A DNA stretch of 64,000 nt from Metarhizobium sp964253915 (GCF_964253915.1 NZ_CAXUSG020000016.1:30514-94513), one strand, 5' to 3'; positions 32,398 through 41,433 are shown, counted from the stretch's first letter. Numbers and translations: made by a program. The notes: generated by a model from the letters alone, not told the origin.

Positions 32398-32946
32398 TCA
32401 ACGCATGCGGCGTGCGAGAAAGACGCTTGCACAGATGAGAAAGATCAGTCCGAGCGGCAGATAGAGCCGCATGCCGAGCACCAGGAACTGATAGGTTGCG
32501 GATGCGGAGGTGAACAGGAACTGTATCAGCCAGATCCGGGTGCCGAAAGGTTGGTGCCACTGCGAATAGAACAGCCGGTATTCCATGGCAAACAGGAAGG
32601 CCGTTGCAAGAATGGTGGCGCAGGTCAGCGTCAGGAAAAATGCCGCGAAACGCGTTTCGGGAGAACGCCGGAAGGCGAAGAAGCGGCCGAGCGGAACGGC
32701 AACGAGCCAGGCGAATAGGCCGCCGGCGAAATAGAGCAGCATCAATCCCTGCAGATGCGCCGTCTGCAGGCGAAAGCGCAGGTAGAGGCCGAGAAGGGCT
32801 GCAGTGGACATCAGCAGGCCCCAGATGACGGCGCCTGCCAGCAGGCCGGGCAGGGGCAGTCGCGCCGAAGCGATCCGTTGGCGCAGGCGGCCTCCGCGCG
32901 GCTGGGCGGGGAGAACATCGGGCATGATGGCCGACAGCGTTGTCAT
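32398..32946 (-). CDS. Integral membrane protein of unknown function
   Basis: A 182-residue protein with about four hydrophobic helices: LLAGAVIWGLLMSTAALLGLY (about residues 36-56), LMLLYFAGGLFAWLVAVPLG (68-87), FAAFFLTLTCATILATAFLF (100-119) and a C-terminal LGMRLYLPLGLIFLICASVFLA. The first 30 residues are a soluble, arginine-rich segment. No family is recognised. Its ATG overlaps the stop of the DUF2259 gene by 4 bases, so the two are translationally coupled. Confidence 0.7.
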   Translation of the reverse strand: MTTLSAIMPDVLPAQPRGGRLRQRIASARLPLPGLLAGAVIWGLLMSTAALLGLYLRFRLQTAHLQGLMLLYFAGGLFAWLVAVPLGRFFAFRRSPETRFAAFFLTLTCATILATAFLFAMEYRLFYSQWHQPFGTRIWLIQFLFTSASATYQFLVLGMRLYLPLGLIFLICASVFLARRMR

Positions 32947-33680
32947 GGCCGCACCGGCACGGCGATCCAGCGACCGTCGCTGCCCTCGAAACCCTGGCTC
33001 AACACCAGCACGAGGGCGATATGCACCCAGCCGCCGGCCGGCTGCGGGCTGAATGTCATGACGCCGCCGAGCCTGTATTCTGTCGGGCAGTTACGGCTTT
33101 CGGGTATCTGCTTGTCCTCGTAAAACAGCCGGTTGGCGGGCTGACCTTCGATTTCCTTGAGGCGCAGGCGGAAGCCACGGGTCTTCGCGTCGAAGGACTG
33201 GCATTTGGGCGACGCCTGCAGGTCGAAGGTTTCAAGCACCATCGTATTGGTGTTGCCGACCGGCGGTTGGACTGCGACGGCGTCGTAGCGCAGCTTGTCG
33301 GACACCGTGTCGAGTTCGGTAAACGGGTTGAAGGCGGCGAGAAGGCCGGGATTGCTGGCGAGATCATACGTCTCGATCAGTTTCGCTGCGGCGCGGCGGG
33401 CATCGCCGCGCGCCTTGCCGAGGCTTGCCTGCTCGTCTTCCAGCCGCACCCGGTAGGGCGTGCCCGGCAGATAGCGGTCTTCCTTGGTATCGATGAAATA
33501 GATCGTCGCGTAGGGAAAGCCCGAGCCATCCTGCACGCCGTATTCCTCGAAGGCAAAGACGCCGCCGTCGGCGGAAAAACCGAGAGGCTGGATATTGGCA
33601 AAATCGCCGGCCGATGCCGCACCGGTGCCGAAGGCAAGTGCGGCTATCAACCATGCGGCGATCCTGCGTCTTCCTCTCAC
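32943..33680 (-). CDS. DUF2259 family periplasmic protein
   Basis: A 245-residue protein. The signal peptide is clear (RRRIAAWLIAALAFGTGAASA, cleavage near residue 24). The mature start GDFANIQPLGFSADGGVFAFEEYGVQDGSGFPYATIYFID is the DUF2259 signature, and the C-terminus has WVHIALVLVLSQGFEGSDGRW. Function is unknown; it is predicted to be a beta-rich periplasmic protein. It overlaps rpe at its start and the membrane-protein gene at its end, each by 4 bases, so the three are one coupled unit. Confidence 0.8.
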   Translation of the reverse strand: MRGRRRIAAWLIAALAFGTGAASAGDFANIQPLGFSADGGVFAFEEYGVQDGSGFPYATIYFIDTKEDRYLPGTPYRVRLEDEQASLGKARGDARRAAAKLIETYDLASNPGLLAAFNPFTELDTVSDKLRYDAVAVQPPVGNTNTMVLETFDLQASPKCQSFDAKTRGFRLRLKEIEGQPANRLFYEDKQIPESRNCPTEYRLGGVMTFSPQPAGGWVHIALVLVLSQGFEGSDGRWIAVPVRP

Positions 33681-34354
33681 CCACGGCCTCCTTCGGCTTT
33701 CTGCCGCAGATCCTCGATTGTTTTGCGGTAATCGTCAACGCCCGTGCCCTTGAAGATGGCGGATCCGGCGACCAGCACGTTGGCGCCGGCTGCAACGATC
33801 GCGGGCGCCGTTTCGGCCGTGACGCCGCCATCCACCTCGAGTTCGATCGGGCGGTCGCCGATCATCGCCTTGGCGGCACGGATCTTGTCGGCCATGGCCG
33901 GAATGAATTTCTGGCCGCCGAAGCCCGGATTGACGCTCATGATCAGGATCAGGTCGACGTCGTCGAGCACGTTTTCCAGCACCGAAAGCGGCGTCGAGGG
34001 GTTGAGCGTCACGCCGGTGCGCTTGCCGAGGCCGCGGATGGTCTGCAGCGAACGGTGCAGGTGCACGCCGGCTTCCGCATGCACGGTGATCGAATCGCAG
34101 CCGGCCTTGGCGAAGGCTTCAAGATAAGGATCGGCCGGCGCGATCATCAAATGGCAGTCGAACATGGCCTTGGAATATGAGCGCAGCGACTTGATGACGT
34201 CGGGGCCGAAGGAGATGTTGGGCACGAAATGCCCGTCCATGACATCGAGATGGATCCAGTCGGCACCGGCTTCCGTGACGTCGCGCACTTCTTGCCCTAG
34301 GCGGGCGAAATCGGCGGCGAGAATGGAGGGGGCGATACGGATGGGCAGGGTCAT
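33677..34354 (-). CDS. rpe: Ribulose-phosphate 3-epimerase
   Basis: A 225-residue TIM barrel of normal length. PSILAADFARLGQEV at the N-terminus, HLDVMDGHFVPNISFGP around residue 35 with the metal ligands, and VMSVNPGFGGQKF near residue 140 are the family signatures, with a closing EVDGGV and AGSAIFKG phosphate loop. It interconverts ribulose 5-phosphate and xylulose 5-phosphate in the pentose phosphate pathway. The ATG at 34354 is chosen; an upstream in-frame extension adds a non-conserved leader. It is the first gene of the rpe-DUF2259-membrane protein unit. Confidence 0.96.
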   Translation of the reverse strand: MTLPIRIAPSILAADFARLGQEVRDVTEAGADWIHLDVMDGHFVPNISFGPDVIKSLRSYSKAMFDCHLMIAPADPYLEAFAKAGCDSITVHAEAGVHLHRSLQTIRGLGKRTGVTLNPSTPLSVLENVLDDVDLILIMSVNPGFGGQKFIPAMADKIRAAKAMIGDRPIELEVDGGVTAETAPAIVAAGANVLVAGSAIFKGTGVDDYRKTIEDLRQKAEGGRG

Positions 34355-34456
34355 GGAGATACTCCGTCGGTGGCGATGAGGCCGGTTGTTAGCACCACCG
34401 GCGCGGGCGAACAACAAGAGCGTGCCCGTTTGTCCGGGATGCAGAAGGCGTGCCGC

Positions 34457-35539
34457 TTACTCCGTCGGCGTTGCCGGTGTCGCAAAGGCGTTGCCGCGCC
34501 ATTCGAGCACCTGATACGGGTTTTCCGTCAGTTCATGCGCATCGGTGAAGCGTATGGGGCCGAGCACCGTTTCGAATGCCCGCATCTGCAGCGCTTCGAT
34601 GATCGGCTTGTTCTCATTGGCGGCGATGCTGGCCGCTTCCCCGACGATACCCGCCGCGGCGTATGCCGGCAAAACATATCCTTCCGGCTCGACACCGCTG
34701 GCGCGAAAACTCTTCACAAGTTCGGCATTGCCGGGATCGGCAGCGTGATCCGGCAGCACCACCGCGCGAACGCCGTCCTTCAGCGGCACGGGCTGGTTTG
34801 CAGCGTCCAGGGCGTCGCCGCCAAGCAGCGATAGCTTGATATTTTCCTGCGCGGCATCGCGGGCGATCACGGCGGCATCGGCGCGATCGCCGCCGATGAA
34901 GACCTGGGTGGCACCGGCTTTCTCCAGCCGGCGCACCAACGCCACCTGCTGCTCCTGGCCGGGCCGGTAGGTATCGGTGAAGACCGGTTTTAGGCCTTTT
35001 TCCTCGAGCGCATTGCGGATCGCCTCGGTCAACTCGCGGCCGTGGATTGTGCCATCCTCGATCAATGCCATCGGCTGACTTGCCCAGTCACTGAGAATGA
35101 AATCAATGATCCGCCGCGCTTCCGATCCGTCGGCCGGCGCCAAGCGGTAGAGTGGCCATCCGGCTTTCAACGCATCCTCCATGAGGATGGTGGCGCGCAC
35201 CGAGACTGTGACGACGGGGATCTGCGCTTCCTTCAACGCCGGCAACGCGCCTTCCAGCGTTTCGCTGCAGAGGAAACCGACGGCCGCGGCGACCTTGGCA
35301 TCGACGATCTGCTTGGCGACCGCTGCACCGCTGTCCGGCTCGCAATTCTCGGCGATCGGCACCGCCGTATTGCCATCGGCGGCGATCTTGGCAGCGGCAC
35401 CGTCGAAGATCTGCTTGCCGAGCAGTGCAAAATTGCCCTCCGTCGGCGCCACGACACCGATCGACAGGCCGGCCGCCTGTGCGGTGCCGGCAAGCAGCGA
35501 AAAAGCGATGGTGAACGGCAGATAGCCTGAAAAACGCAT
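34457..35539 (-). CDS. Periplasmic substrate-binding protein, branched-chain amino acid (LivK) type
   Basis: A 360-residue protein. A signal peptide (MRFSGYLPFTIAFSLLAGTAQA) precedes a type I periplasmic-binding fold: LSIGVVAPTEGNFALLGKQI at the start, IADGNTAVPIAENCEPDSG and GAVGFLCSETLEGALP-like segments, and VFIGGDRADAAVIARDAAQ in the second lobe. It looks like an ABC-transporter receptor for amino acids or related compounds, but no permease or ATPase gene is adjacent, so it is an orphan receptor here. It carries two cysteines in the first lobe (ENCEPD and FLCSET) that may form a disulfide. Confidence 0.8.
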   Translation of the reverse strand: MRFSGYLPFTIAFSLLAGTAQAAGLSIGVVAPTEGNFALLGKQIFDGAAAKIAADGNTAVPIAENCEPDSGAAVAKQIVDAKVAAAVGFLCSETLEGALPALKEAQIPVVTVSVRATILMEDALKAGWPLYRLAPADGSEARRIIDFILSDWASQPMALIEDGTIHGRELTEAIRNALEEKGLKPVFTDTYRPGQEQQVALVRRLEKAGATQVFIGGDRADAAVIARDAAQENIKLSLLGGDALDAANQPVPLKDGVRAVVLPDHAADPGNAELVKSFRASGVEPEGYVLPAYAAAGIVGEAASIAANENKPIIEALQMRAFETVLGPIRFTDAHELTENPYQVLEWRGNAFATPATPTE

Positions 35540-35730
35540 GAAACCCGAAATCCCGCCCCGTGCCGTCGTGGCACGCCGTCTTCTTATGATCGGTCGAAAC
35601 TCTGCCGTCAAAGAAAAAGGCGGGATTTCGCCCTCATGGGTCTTGAGTTCACGCTGGCGCATGGAAAAACAGGGATACCGAATCCATATGTCGGAAAGAC
35701 GGCATGCGCCGGGCAGGGAGATCAACATCG

Positions 35731-36222
35731 TTGCGTGAAGACATTTTCGATCCGGCGCTCTATCGCGACGCCATGAGTCAATATGCGGGACATGTGCAGA
35801 TCGTGACGACAGCGCTTGGGGAAGCCCGCCGGGGCGTGACCATCACCGCCGCCTGCTCGGTGTCCGACAATCCCGCCAGCGTTCTCGTCTGCGTTAACGG
35901 CAGCAATCCGAACAACGAGATCTTCTTTTCAAGCGGCATCTTCGCCCTGAACAGCCTGCATGCGGACCAGCAATCGCTGGCGGATGCCTTTGCCGGCCGC
36001 GGGGCACTGGACAGCGAGTCACGGTTTGCGCTTGCCGAGTGGCAGGTGATGGCGACGGGTGCGCCGGTGCTTGCCGGTGCCGCCGTCGCCTTCGATTGCC
36101 GCGTGACCGATATCAAGCGGATGTCGACCCATGCCGTGCTTTTCGGCCAGGTCGAAGCCATTCATTTTGGCCCGCGCAAACCTTCGCTCATCTATCTGGA
36201 CCGGGGCTATAGGGCGTTATAA
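35731..36222 (+). CDS. Flavin reductase (RutF/HpaC-like) family protein
   Basis: A 163-residue flavin-reductase-like split barrel. YRDAMSQYAGHVQIVTTA followed by RGVTITAACSVSDNPASVLVCVN is the flavin-binding signature, and HAVLFGQVEAIHFG the C-terminal one. Such proteins reduce FMN or FAD with NAD(P)H for partner monooxygenases; no monooxygenase gene is adjacent. The start is probably TTG 35731; an ATG at 35773 would remove the first conserved helix. It is divergent from the binding-protein gene and lies 25 bases upstream of the MoxR operon. Confidence 0.75.
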   Translation: MREDIFDPALYRDAMSQYAGHVQIVTTALGEARRGVTITAACSVSDNPASVLVCVNGSNPNNEIFFSSGIFALNSLHADQQSLADAFAGRGALDSESRFALAEWQVMATGAPVLAGAAVAFDCRVTDIKRMSTHAVLFGQVEAIHFGPRKPSLIYLDRGYRAL

Positions 36223-36247
36223 GCTCGCCCTAGGGATTGGAGACGAC

Positions 36248-37177
36248 ATGACGGATCATACTGCCCGCGCCCTGCCGGGTTCGATCGACGAAACGCTCGA
36301 CATGCTGGCGGCGCACGATTATCTGGCGGGCCGCTCTTTGGCGACCGTGCTGTTTCTGGCGCTGAAGATGCAGCGGCCGCTGTTTCTCGAAGGCGAGGCG
36401 GGCGTCGGCAAGACCGAGATCGCCAAGGTGCTGTCGAAGGCGCTTGGCCGTCCGCTGATCCGGCTGCAATGTTACGAGGGCCTCGACGTCGCCTCTGCCG
36501 TCTACGAGTGGAATTACCCGGCGCAGATGCTGGAAATCCGCCTGTCGGAGGCCGCCGGGCTGACCGACCGTGACCGCATGGAAGCGGATATCTTCTCCGA
36601 GCGCTACCTCATCCGCCGTCCGGTGCTGCAGGCGCTGTCTGCAGTCGATGGCCGGGCGCCGGTCTTCCTTATCGACGAACTCGACCGCACCGACGAGGCC
36701 TTTGAGGCGTTCCTCCTGGAAATCCTTTCCGATTTCCAGGTGACCATCCCCGAACTCGGCACCATCCGCGCCGCCGAACCGCCGATCGTCATCATCACCA
36801 CCAATCGCACCCGCGAAATCCACGACGCGCTGAAGCGGCGCTGTCTGTATCACTGGGTCGACTATCCGCAGGCGGCGCAGGAACTGGACATCATCCGCCG
36901 CAAGGCGCCGGGCTGCAACGACCTCCTGTCGCGCCAGATCGTCGCTTACGTGCAGAAGCTCAGAACGCTTGACCTGTTCAAGAACCCTGGTGTCGCCGAG
37001 ACCATCGACTGGGCGACGGCGCTGACCGAACTCGATCGGCTGGCGCTCGATCCGGAAACCATCTCCGACACGCTCGGCGCCTTGCTGAAGTATCAGGACG
37101 ATATCGCCCGCATCCAGGGCGGCGAAGGCGCCAAGGTGCTGGCCGAGGTCAAGGCCGAGATGTTGGCGACGGGGTAG
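36248..37177 (+). CDS. MoxR/CoxD-type AAA+ ATPase
   Basis: A 309-residue protein. Walker A is GEAGVGKT (residues 49-56), Walker B VFLIDELDR near residue 140, and the sensor-like TTNRTREIHDALKRR near 180 with an arginine finger. The MoxR/CoxD branch acts as a chaperone ATPase together with a von Willebrand factor A protein, for example CoxD with CoxE in assembling the molybdenum-copper site of CO dehydrogenase. The next gene, 4 bases downstream, encodes exactly such a VWA protein. The ATG at 36248 starts 25 bases past the flavin reductase gene. Confidence 0.85.
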   Translation: MTDHTARALPGSIDETLDMLAAHDYLAGRSLATVLFLALKMQRPLFLEGEAGVGKTEIAKVLSKALGRPLIRLQCYEGLDVASAVYEWNYPAQMLEIRLSEAAGLTDRDRMEADIFSERYLIRRPVLQALSAVDGRAPVFLIDELDRTDEAFEAFLLEILSDFQVTIPELGTIRAAEPPIVIITTNRTREIHDALKRRCLYHWVDYPQAAQELDIIRRKAPGCNDLLSRQIVAYVQKLRTLDLFKNPGVAETIDWATALTELDRLALDPETISDTLGALLKYQDDIARIQGGEGAKVLAEVKAEMLATG

Positions 37178-37181
37178 GCGG

Positions 37182-38438
37182 GTGATAACGGGAGCGGCAG
37201 CAGACGGTGTGATCGTCCCGCCCATCCCGGCGGGCAGCGGTCGGCTGGCCGACAACATCGTTTTCTTCGGCCGGGCACTGCGCAAGGCGGGGCTGAAGAT
37301 CGGCCCGGGCGCTATCACCGACGCCATTGCTGCGGTGGAGGCGATCGGCATCGGCTCCCGCGACGAATTCCATGCCGCCCTCTGTTCCGTCTTCGTCAAG
37401 CGGCATGAAGATCTCGCCGTCTTCGACGAAGCCTTTCGCCTGTTCTGGCGGTCGCGCGATCTCGTCGAGAAGATGATTGCGATGATGTCGCCGGTTGCGC
37501 TCGACCACAGCGAGCGGCAGAAGGCCAAACCCGGCTCCTCGCGCGTCAGCGATGCGCTGTTTGCCGAAAAACGCCGCGAGCCGCAGCGCAAGGACGATCC
37601 GGATGTCGAGATCGACGCCCGTTTCACCATGTCCGGCAACGAGCTTTTGCGCAGCATGGATTTCGCCCAGATGTCGGCGGCGGAGCTGGCTGCCGCCAAA
37701 CGGGAACTGTCGCGCCTCGAACTGCCGCTCGACAAGGTGAAGACGCGGCGTTTCGCCACCTCGCATGTCCATCGCCATGTCGATCCGCGGGCGACGATGC
37801 GCGCCAGCCTGCGTACCGGCGGAGCGCTGGTTCTGCCGCGTTATCGCGAAGCCAGGCAGATCCATCCGCCACTGGTGGTGCTCGCCGATATTTCTGGCTC
37901 GATGAGCCAGTACACCCGCATCTTCCTGCATTTCCTACATGTGCTGACCGAGCGCCGCCGCCGGGTACACACTTTCCTGTTCGGTACCCGGCTGACCAAC
38001 GTCACCCGCCAGCTGCGCCACAAGGACCCCGACGAGGCATTCGACGAATGCGCCCGGCTGGTCCGGGATTGGTCGGGCGGCACGCGTATCGGCGAGACGC
38101 TGCACGAATTCAACCGGCTATGGTCGCGCCGGGTGCTCGGGCAGGGCGCCGTCGTGCTGATCATCACCGATGGGCTGGAGCGCGAAGGCGTCGAGCAGCT
38201 TGCTGCAGAGATGGACCGGCTGCACCGCTCCTGCCGGCGGCTGATCTGGCTCAACCCGCTGCTGCGTTTCGACGGTTTCGAGGCGCGTGCCCGCGGCGTG
38301 CGCGCCATGCTGCCGCATGTCGACGAGTTTCGCACGGTCCACAATCTTTCTTCGCTTTCGGATCTGGTGGTGTCGCTCAGTGGCGGCAGCAGCCGGGATG
38401 CCGATCCCCGACGTTTTCTCAAGCAGATGACAAGGTGA
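37182..38438 (+). CDS. VWA-domain protein, CoxE-like
   Basis: A 418-residue protein. The first 220 residues are a charged, helical CoxE-type region. A von Willebrand factor A domain follows, with an intact metal-site motif DISGSMS beginning at Asp236 and TRIGETL and ITDGLEREG as the other metal-site loops. In CO dehydrogenase maturation CoxE works with CoxD. The gene starts with GTG 4 bases after the MoxR stop and ends 4 bases before the first XdhC gene, so it is in the middle of a compact operon. Confidence 0.85.
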   Translation: MITGAAADGVIVPPIPAGSGRLADNIVFFGRALRKAGLKIGPGAITDAIAAVEAIGIGSRDEFHAALCSVFVKRHEDLAVFDEAFRLFWRSRDLVEKMIAMMSPVALDHSERQKAKPGSSRVSDALFAEKRREPQRKDDPDVEIDARFTMSGNELLRSMDFAQMSAAELAAAKRELSRLELPLDKVKTRRFATSHVHRHVDPRATMRASLRTGGALVLPRYREARQIHPPLVVLADISGSMSQYTRIFLHFLHVLTERRRRVHTFLFGTRLTNVTRQLRHKDPDEAFDECARLVRDWSGGTRIGETLHEFNRLWSRRVLGQGAVVLIITDGLEREGVEQLAAEMDRLHRSCRRLIWLNPLLRFDGFEARARGVRAMLPHVDEFRTVHNLSSLSDLVVSLSGGSSRDADPRRFLKQMTR

Positions 38439-38442
38439 AGCC

Positions 38443-38772
38443 ATGACTGACACCGAAACGCTCGATCCGCTGTCGATCGCCGAAGCCTGGAAGGCCGAGG
38501 GCCGCGACGTGGCGATTGCAACCGTCGTCGAAACCTGGGGATCGGCGCCGCGCCCGGTCGGCAGCCATCTGGTGATCGACGGCGAGGGCAATTTCCACGG
38601 TTCGGTTTCCGGCGGCTGCGTCGAAGGCGCCGTCATCACCGAGGCCGTCGATATCATCGGCACGGGTGCGGGAAAAATGCTGGAGTTCGGTGTTGCCGAT
38701 GAAACCGCCTGGCGGGTCGGCCTTTCCTGCGGCGGCCGCATCCGCGTCTATGTCGAAAGGCTCGGCCAATGA
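38443..38772 (+). CDS. XdhC/CoxI family protein, N-terminal domain as separate gene
   Basis: A 109-residue protein. WGSAPRPVGSHLVIDGEGNF then GSVSGGCVEGAVITEA and LSCGGRIRVYVE form the XdhC-CoxI domain; the cysteines in GGCVEG and SCGG are the conserved ones that hold molybdenum cofactor in XdhC. In typical XdhC this domain is joined to a Rossmann domain; here the Rossmann part is the next gene, overlapping by 4 bases. XdhC binds MPT-type cofactor, promotes its sulfuration and delivers it to xanthine-dehydrogenase-like enzymes. Confidence 0.85.
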   Translation: MTDTETLDPLSIAEAWKAEGRDVAIATVVETWGSAPRPVGSHLVIDGEGNFHGSVSGGCVEGAVITEAVDIIGTGAGKMLEFGVADETAWRVGLSCGGRIRVYVERLGQ

Positions 38773-39476
38773 AGCTCGAGCATCTGCAGGCGGTCAACGC
38801 CGCAAGGCGCGACCGCAAGGCCGTCATCCTGGTCACCGATCTCGCCGACGGCAGCGACCGCGTCATCACCGAAGGCACGCCGCTTGGCGGTGAATTGGAG
38901 GCTGCCACCGTCGCCGCCTTCCGCTCCGGCAAGTCCGGCACGGTCGAGGCAGATGGCCGCAGCCTGTTTCTCAACGTCCACCTGCCACCGCCGCGCATCG
39001 TCGTCATCGGCGCCGTGCATATCAGCCAGCCTCTGGCGATCATGGCGAGGCTCGCCGGTTTCGACCTGACCATCATCGATCCGCGAACCGCATTCGCAAC
39101 ACCTGAACGGTTTGCCGGCATCGACCTTGTGGCCGACTGGCCCGAGGATGTGCTGAAGCAACGGCCGCTCGATGCCTACACGGCACTGGTTGCCGTCACC
39201 CACGATCCGAAGATCGACGACTTTCCGCTGATGCAGGCGCTGCGCACCGGCTGCTTTTATGTCGGCGCGCTCGGCAGTCGCAAGACGCATGCCAAGCGGC
39301 TCGAACGCCTGAAGGAAGCACGGATAGGCGATATTGCGCTCAGCCGCATCGCCGCACCCATCGGTCTCGATATCGGCGCGGCAAGCCCGGCTGAAATTGC
39401 CGTGGCCATCCTGGCGCAGGTGATCCAGGCCTTCAGACGACGCGATCTGCAAGGCGCGGACGGTGCGGAGCCATGA
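38769..39476 (+). CDS. XdhC family protein, Rossmann domain as separate gene
   Basis: A 235-residue protein. The first 75 residues contain an XdhC-CoxI-like segment lacking its cysteines. The Rossmann fold begins at PPRIVVIGAVHISQPLAIMA (about residue 76). Further signatures are DPRTAFATPERF, AYTALVAVTHDPKIDDFPL and FYVGALGSRKTHAKRLERL. Together with the upstream 109-residue gene it makes up a full XdhC pair, with a 4-base overlap between them. It also overlaps the following gene by 4 bases. Confidence 0.85.
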   Translation: MKLEHLQAVNAARRDRKAVILVTDLADGSDRVITEGTPLGGELEAATVAAFRSGKSGTVEADGRSLFLNVHLPPPRIVVIGAVHISQPLAIMARLAGFDLTIIDPRTAFATPERFAGIDLVADWPEDVLKQRPLDAYTALVAVTHDPKIDDFPLMQALRTGCFYVGALGSRKTHAKRLERLKEARIGDIALSRIAAPIGLDIGAASPAEIAVAILAQVIQAFRRRDLQGADGAEP

Positions 39477-41110
39477 TTTTCGGCGCCATCGATCTCGATC
39501 AGGCGGAAGGCGCCGTCCTCGCCCATGCCGCAAAGCTGGCCGATGGCCGGCTGCCGAAAGGTCATGTGCTCGGCAGAGAGGATATTATCCGGCTAAAGAG
39601 TGCGGGTTTTTCCAATGTCATCGCCGTCCGTGTCGAACCGGACGATCTGATGGAAGACGATGCGGCAGCCCAGCTGGCCGACGCCATTCCGCGCGATCAC
39701 CTGCGGTTTTCGGAAGCGGCTACCGGCCGCGTCAATCTGTATGCCGCGGCAAACGGGCTGTTCGTCTCTGACAAGGTGGTCGTCGACCGCTTCAACCGCA
39801 TCGATCCCGCCATCACGCTCGCTTGCCTGGCCGACCACGTGCCCGTCCGCGCTGGCGACATGGTGGCAACGATCAAGATCATCCCGCTGGCGGTCTCGCG
39901 TCAAAAAGTCGAGGCGGCGCGGCGTATTCTCGAAGAGGCCACTGCTTTCGAAGTCAAGCCGTTCCAGCCGCGGGCGGTGACCCTGGTGGCAACCGAACTG
40001 CCATCGCTCAAGGTTTCGGTCATGGATAAGACGGAGCGACTGCTGGCGCAGCGCCTGTCGCTTTCCGGAAGCCGCATCGTCGGCGAGATCCGGGTGCCGC
40101 ACCGCATGGAAGCGGTCGCCGCTGCCATCGGTCAGGCCTTGGCAAAACCCGCTGCCGATGCGCCGGCGATGATCGTCGTTTTCGGTGCATCGGCAATGAC
40201 CGATTTTTCCGACGTCATTCCCGAGGCGATCCGCCAGGCCGGCGGCCGCGTCGAACATGCCGGCATGCCGGTGGATCCGGGCAACCTGCTTGTGCTCGGC
40301 TGGATCGGCGAAGTGCCGGTGCTTGGCGCACCCGGATGTGCCCGCAGCCCCAAGGAAAACGGCTTCGACTGGATCCTTAACCGCATCCTCGCCGGCGAAT
40401 GTCCGACCGCGCAGGATATCACCGGTCTCGGTGTCGGAGGCTTGCTGATGGAAATACCCACCCGTCCGCAACCACGCGACCTGACCGGCGACGAGGCCCA
40501 GAGGTTTGCCATTGCCATCGTGGTTCTGGCAGCCGGCAAGGCAAGCCGAATGGGTGACGACGGCAGGCACAAGCTGCTCGCCGAATTCGGCGGCAAGCCA
40601 CTGGTTCGCCTTTCGGCGGAAACGGCAATTGCGGCCGGCATCGGGCGCACCATCGTGGTAACCGGTCATCGCGCCGATGAAATCGCAGCTTGCCTCGATG
40701 GACTCGACCTGACCCTGGCACACAACCCGGATTTCGCCGGCGGTATGGCAAGCTCGCTGACCACGGGCCTTTCGACGCCCGGTGTTGCTGATGCCGATGG
40801 CGTGCTGGTGATGCTGGCGGATATGCCTGGCGTCACCTCGGCGGACCTGCGTTCGCTGGCGCAAGCTTTTCGTGGTGCTGGTGGCAGGGCCATCGTCCGG
40901 GCGGTGTCGAACGGCAAGCGCGGCAATCCTGTCATCCTGCCGAGGGCCACCTACGACGCATTGATGAAGCTCGAAGGCGATGTCGGTGCCCGCCATATCG
41001 TCGAGACCTGCGGGCTGGCGGTTATCGATGTCGATATCGGCGAGGCGGCGCATCTCGACGTCGATACGCCGGAAGCGGTGATTGCCGCCGGCGGCGTGCT
41101 GAAAGGATAG
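39473..41110 (+). CDS. Fusion of MoeA-like molybdopterin-binding domain and MobA-like nucleotidyltransferase
   Basis: A 545-residue two-domain protein. Residues 1 to about 340 are a MoeA/MogA-type molybdopterin-binding region (PKGHVLGREDI, then ADHVPVRAGDMVATIKIIP, IVVFGASAMTDFSDVIPEAI and MPVDPGNLLVLG). From about residue 350 a nucleotidyltransferase with LAAGKASRMG, HKLLAEFGGKPLV, ADMPG and RGNPVIL resembles MocA, which makes the CMP form of molybdenum cofactor. Such fusions sit with xdhC/coxE genes and probably mature the cofactor of molybdenum hydroxylases. It starts inside the last codons of the previous gene and ends 2 bases before the TfoX-like gene. Confidence 0.82.
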   Translation: MIFGAIDLDQAEGAVLAHAAKLADGRLPKGHVLGREDIIRLKSAGFSNVIAVRVEPDDLMEDDAAAQLADAIPRDHLRFSEAATGRVNLYAAANGLFVSDKVVVDRFNRIDPAITLACLADHVPVRAGDMVATIKIIPLAVSRQKVEAARRILEEATAFEVKPFQPRAVTLVATELPSLKVSVMDKTERLLAQRLSLSGSRIVGEIRVPHRMEAVAAAIGQALAKPAADAPAMIVVFGASAMTDFSDVIPEAIRQAGGRVEHAGMPVDPGNLLVLGWIGEVPVLGAPGCARSPKENGFDWILNRILAGECPTAQDITGLGVGGLLMEIPTRPQPRDLTGDEAQRFAIAIVVLAAGKASRMGDDGRHKLLAEFGGKPLVRLSAETAIAAGIGRTIVVTGHRADEIAACLDGLDLTLAHNPDFAGGMASSLTTGLSTPGVADADGVLVMLADMPGVTSADLRSLAQAFRGAGGRAIVRAVSNGKRGNPVILPRATYDALMKLEGDVGARHIVETCGLAVIDVDIGEAAHLDVDTPEAVIAAGGVLKG

Positions 41111-41112
41111 GC

Positions 41113-41433
41113 GTGATGGACAATGCGGCGATCGAGGAGATGTTCCAGTCGCTCGGGCCGGTCAGCATCCGGCGGATGTTCGGCGGCAAGGGCATCTATC
41201 ATCTCGGTCGCATCGTCGCCATCGAACTGCGCGACGAGATCATGCTGAAAGGCGATAGCGAAACGGCGGTGGAACTGGAGGCTGCCGGCGCGCGTCGCTG
41301 GGAATACGAGGGCAAGAAAGGCAAGCCTGTCGCCATGCCCTACTGGACGATACCGGACGCAGCCTACGACGATCCGGACGAAATGGCGAAATGGGTGGGC
41401 CTGGCCTACGAGGCCGCGCTGCGGGCCAAGTGA
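41113..41433 (+). CDS. TfoX N-terminal domain protein
   Basis: A 106-residue protein. MFQSLGPVSIRRMFGGKGIYHLGRIVAI matches the TfoX/Sxy N-terminal domain (conserved RRMFGG). A C-terminal TfoX domain is absent. In gammaproteobacteria TfoX/Sxy relates to competence, but stand-alone N-terminal domains in alphaproteobacteria have unknown roles. It lies 2 bases after the molybdenum-cofactor fusion gene, so it is probably co-transcribed. Its last 28 bases overlap the 3' end of the convergent NUDIX gene. Confidence 0.8.
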   Translation: MMDNAAIEEMFQSLGPVSIRRMFGGKGIYHLGRIVAIELRDEIMLKGDSETAVELEAAGARRWEYEGKKGKPVAMPYWTIPDAAYDDPDEMAKWVGLAYEAALRAK

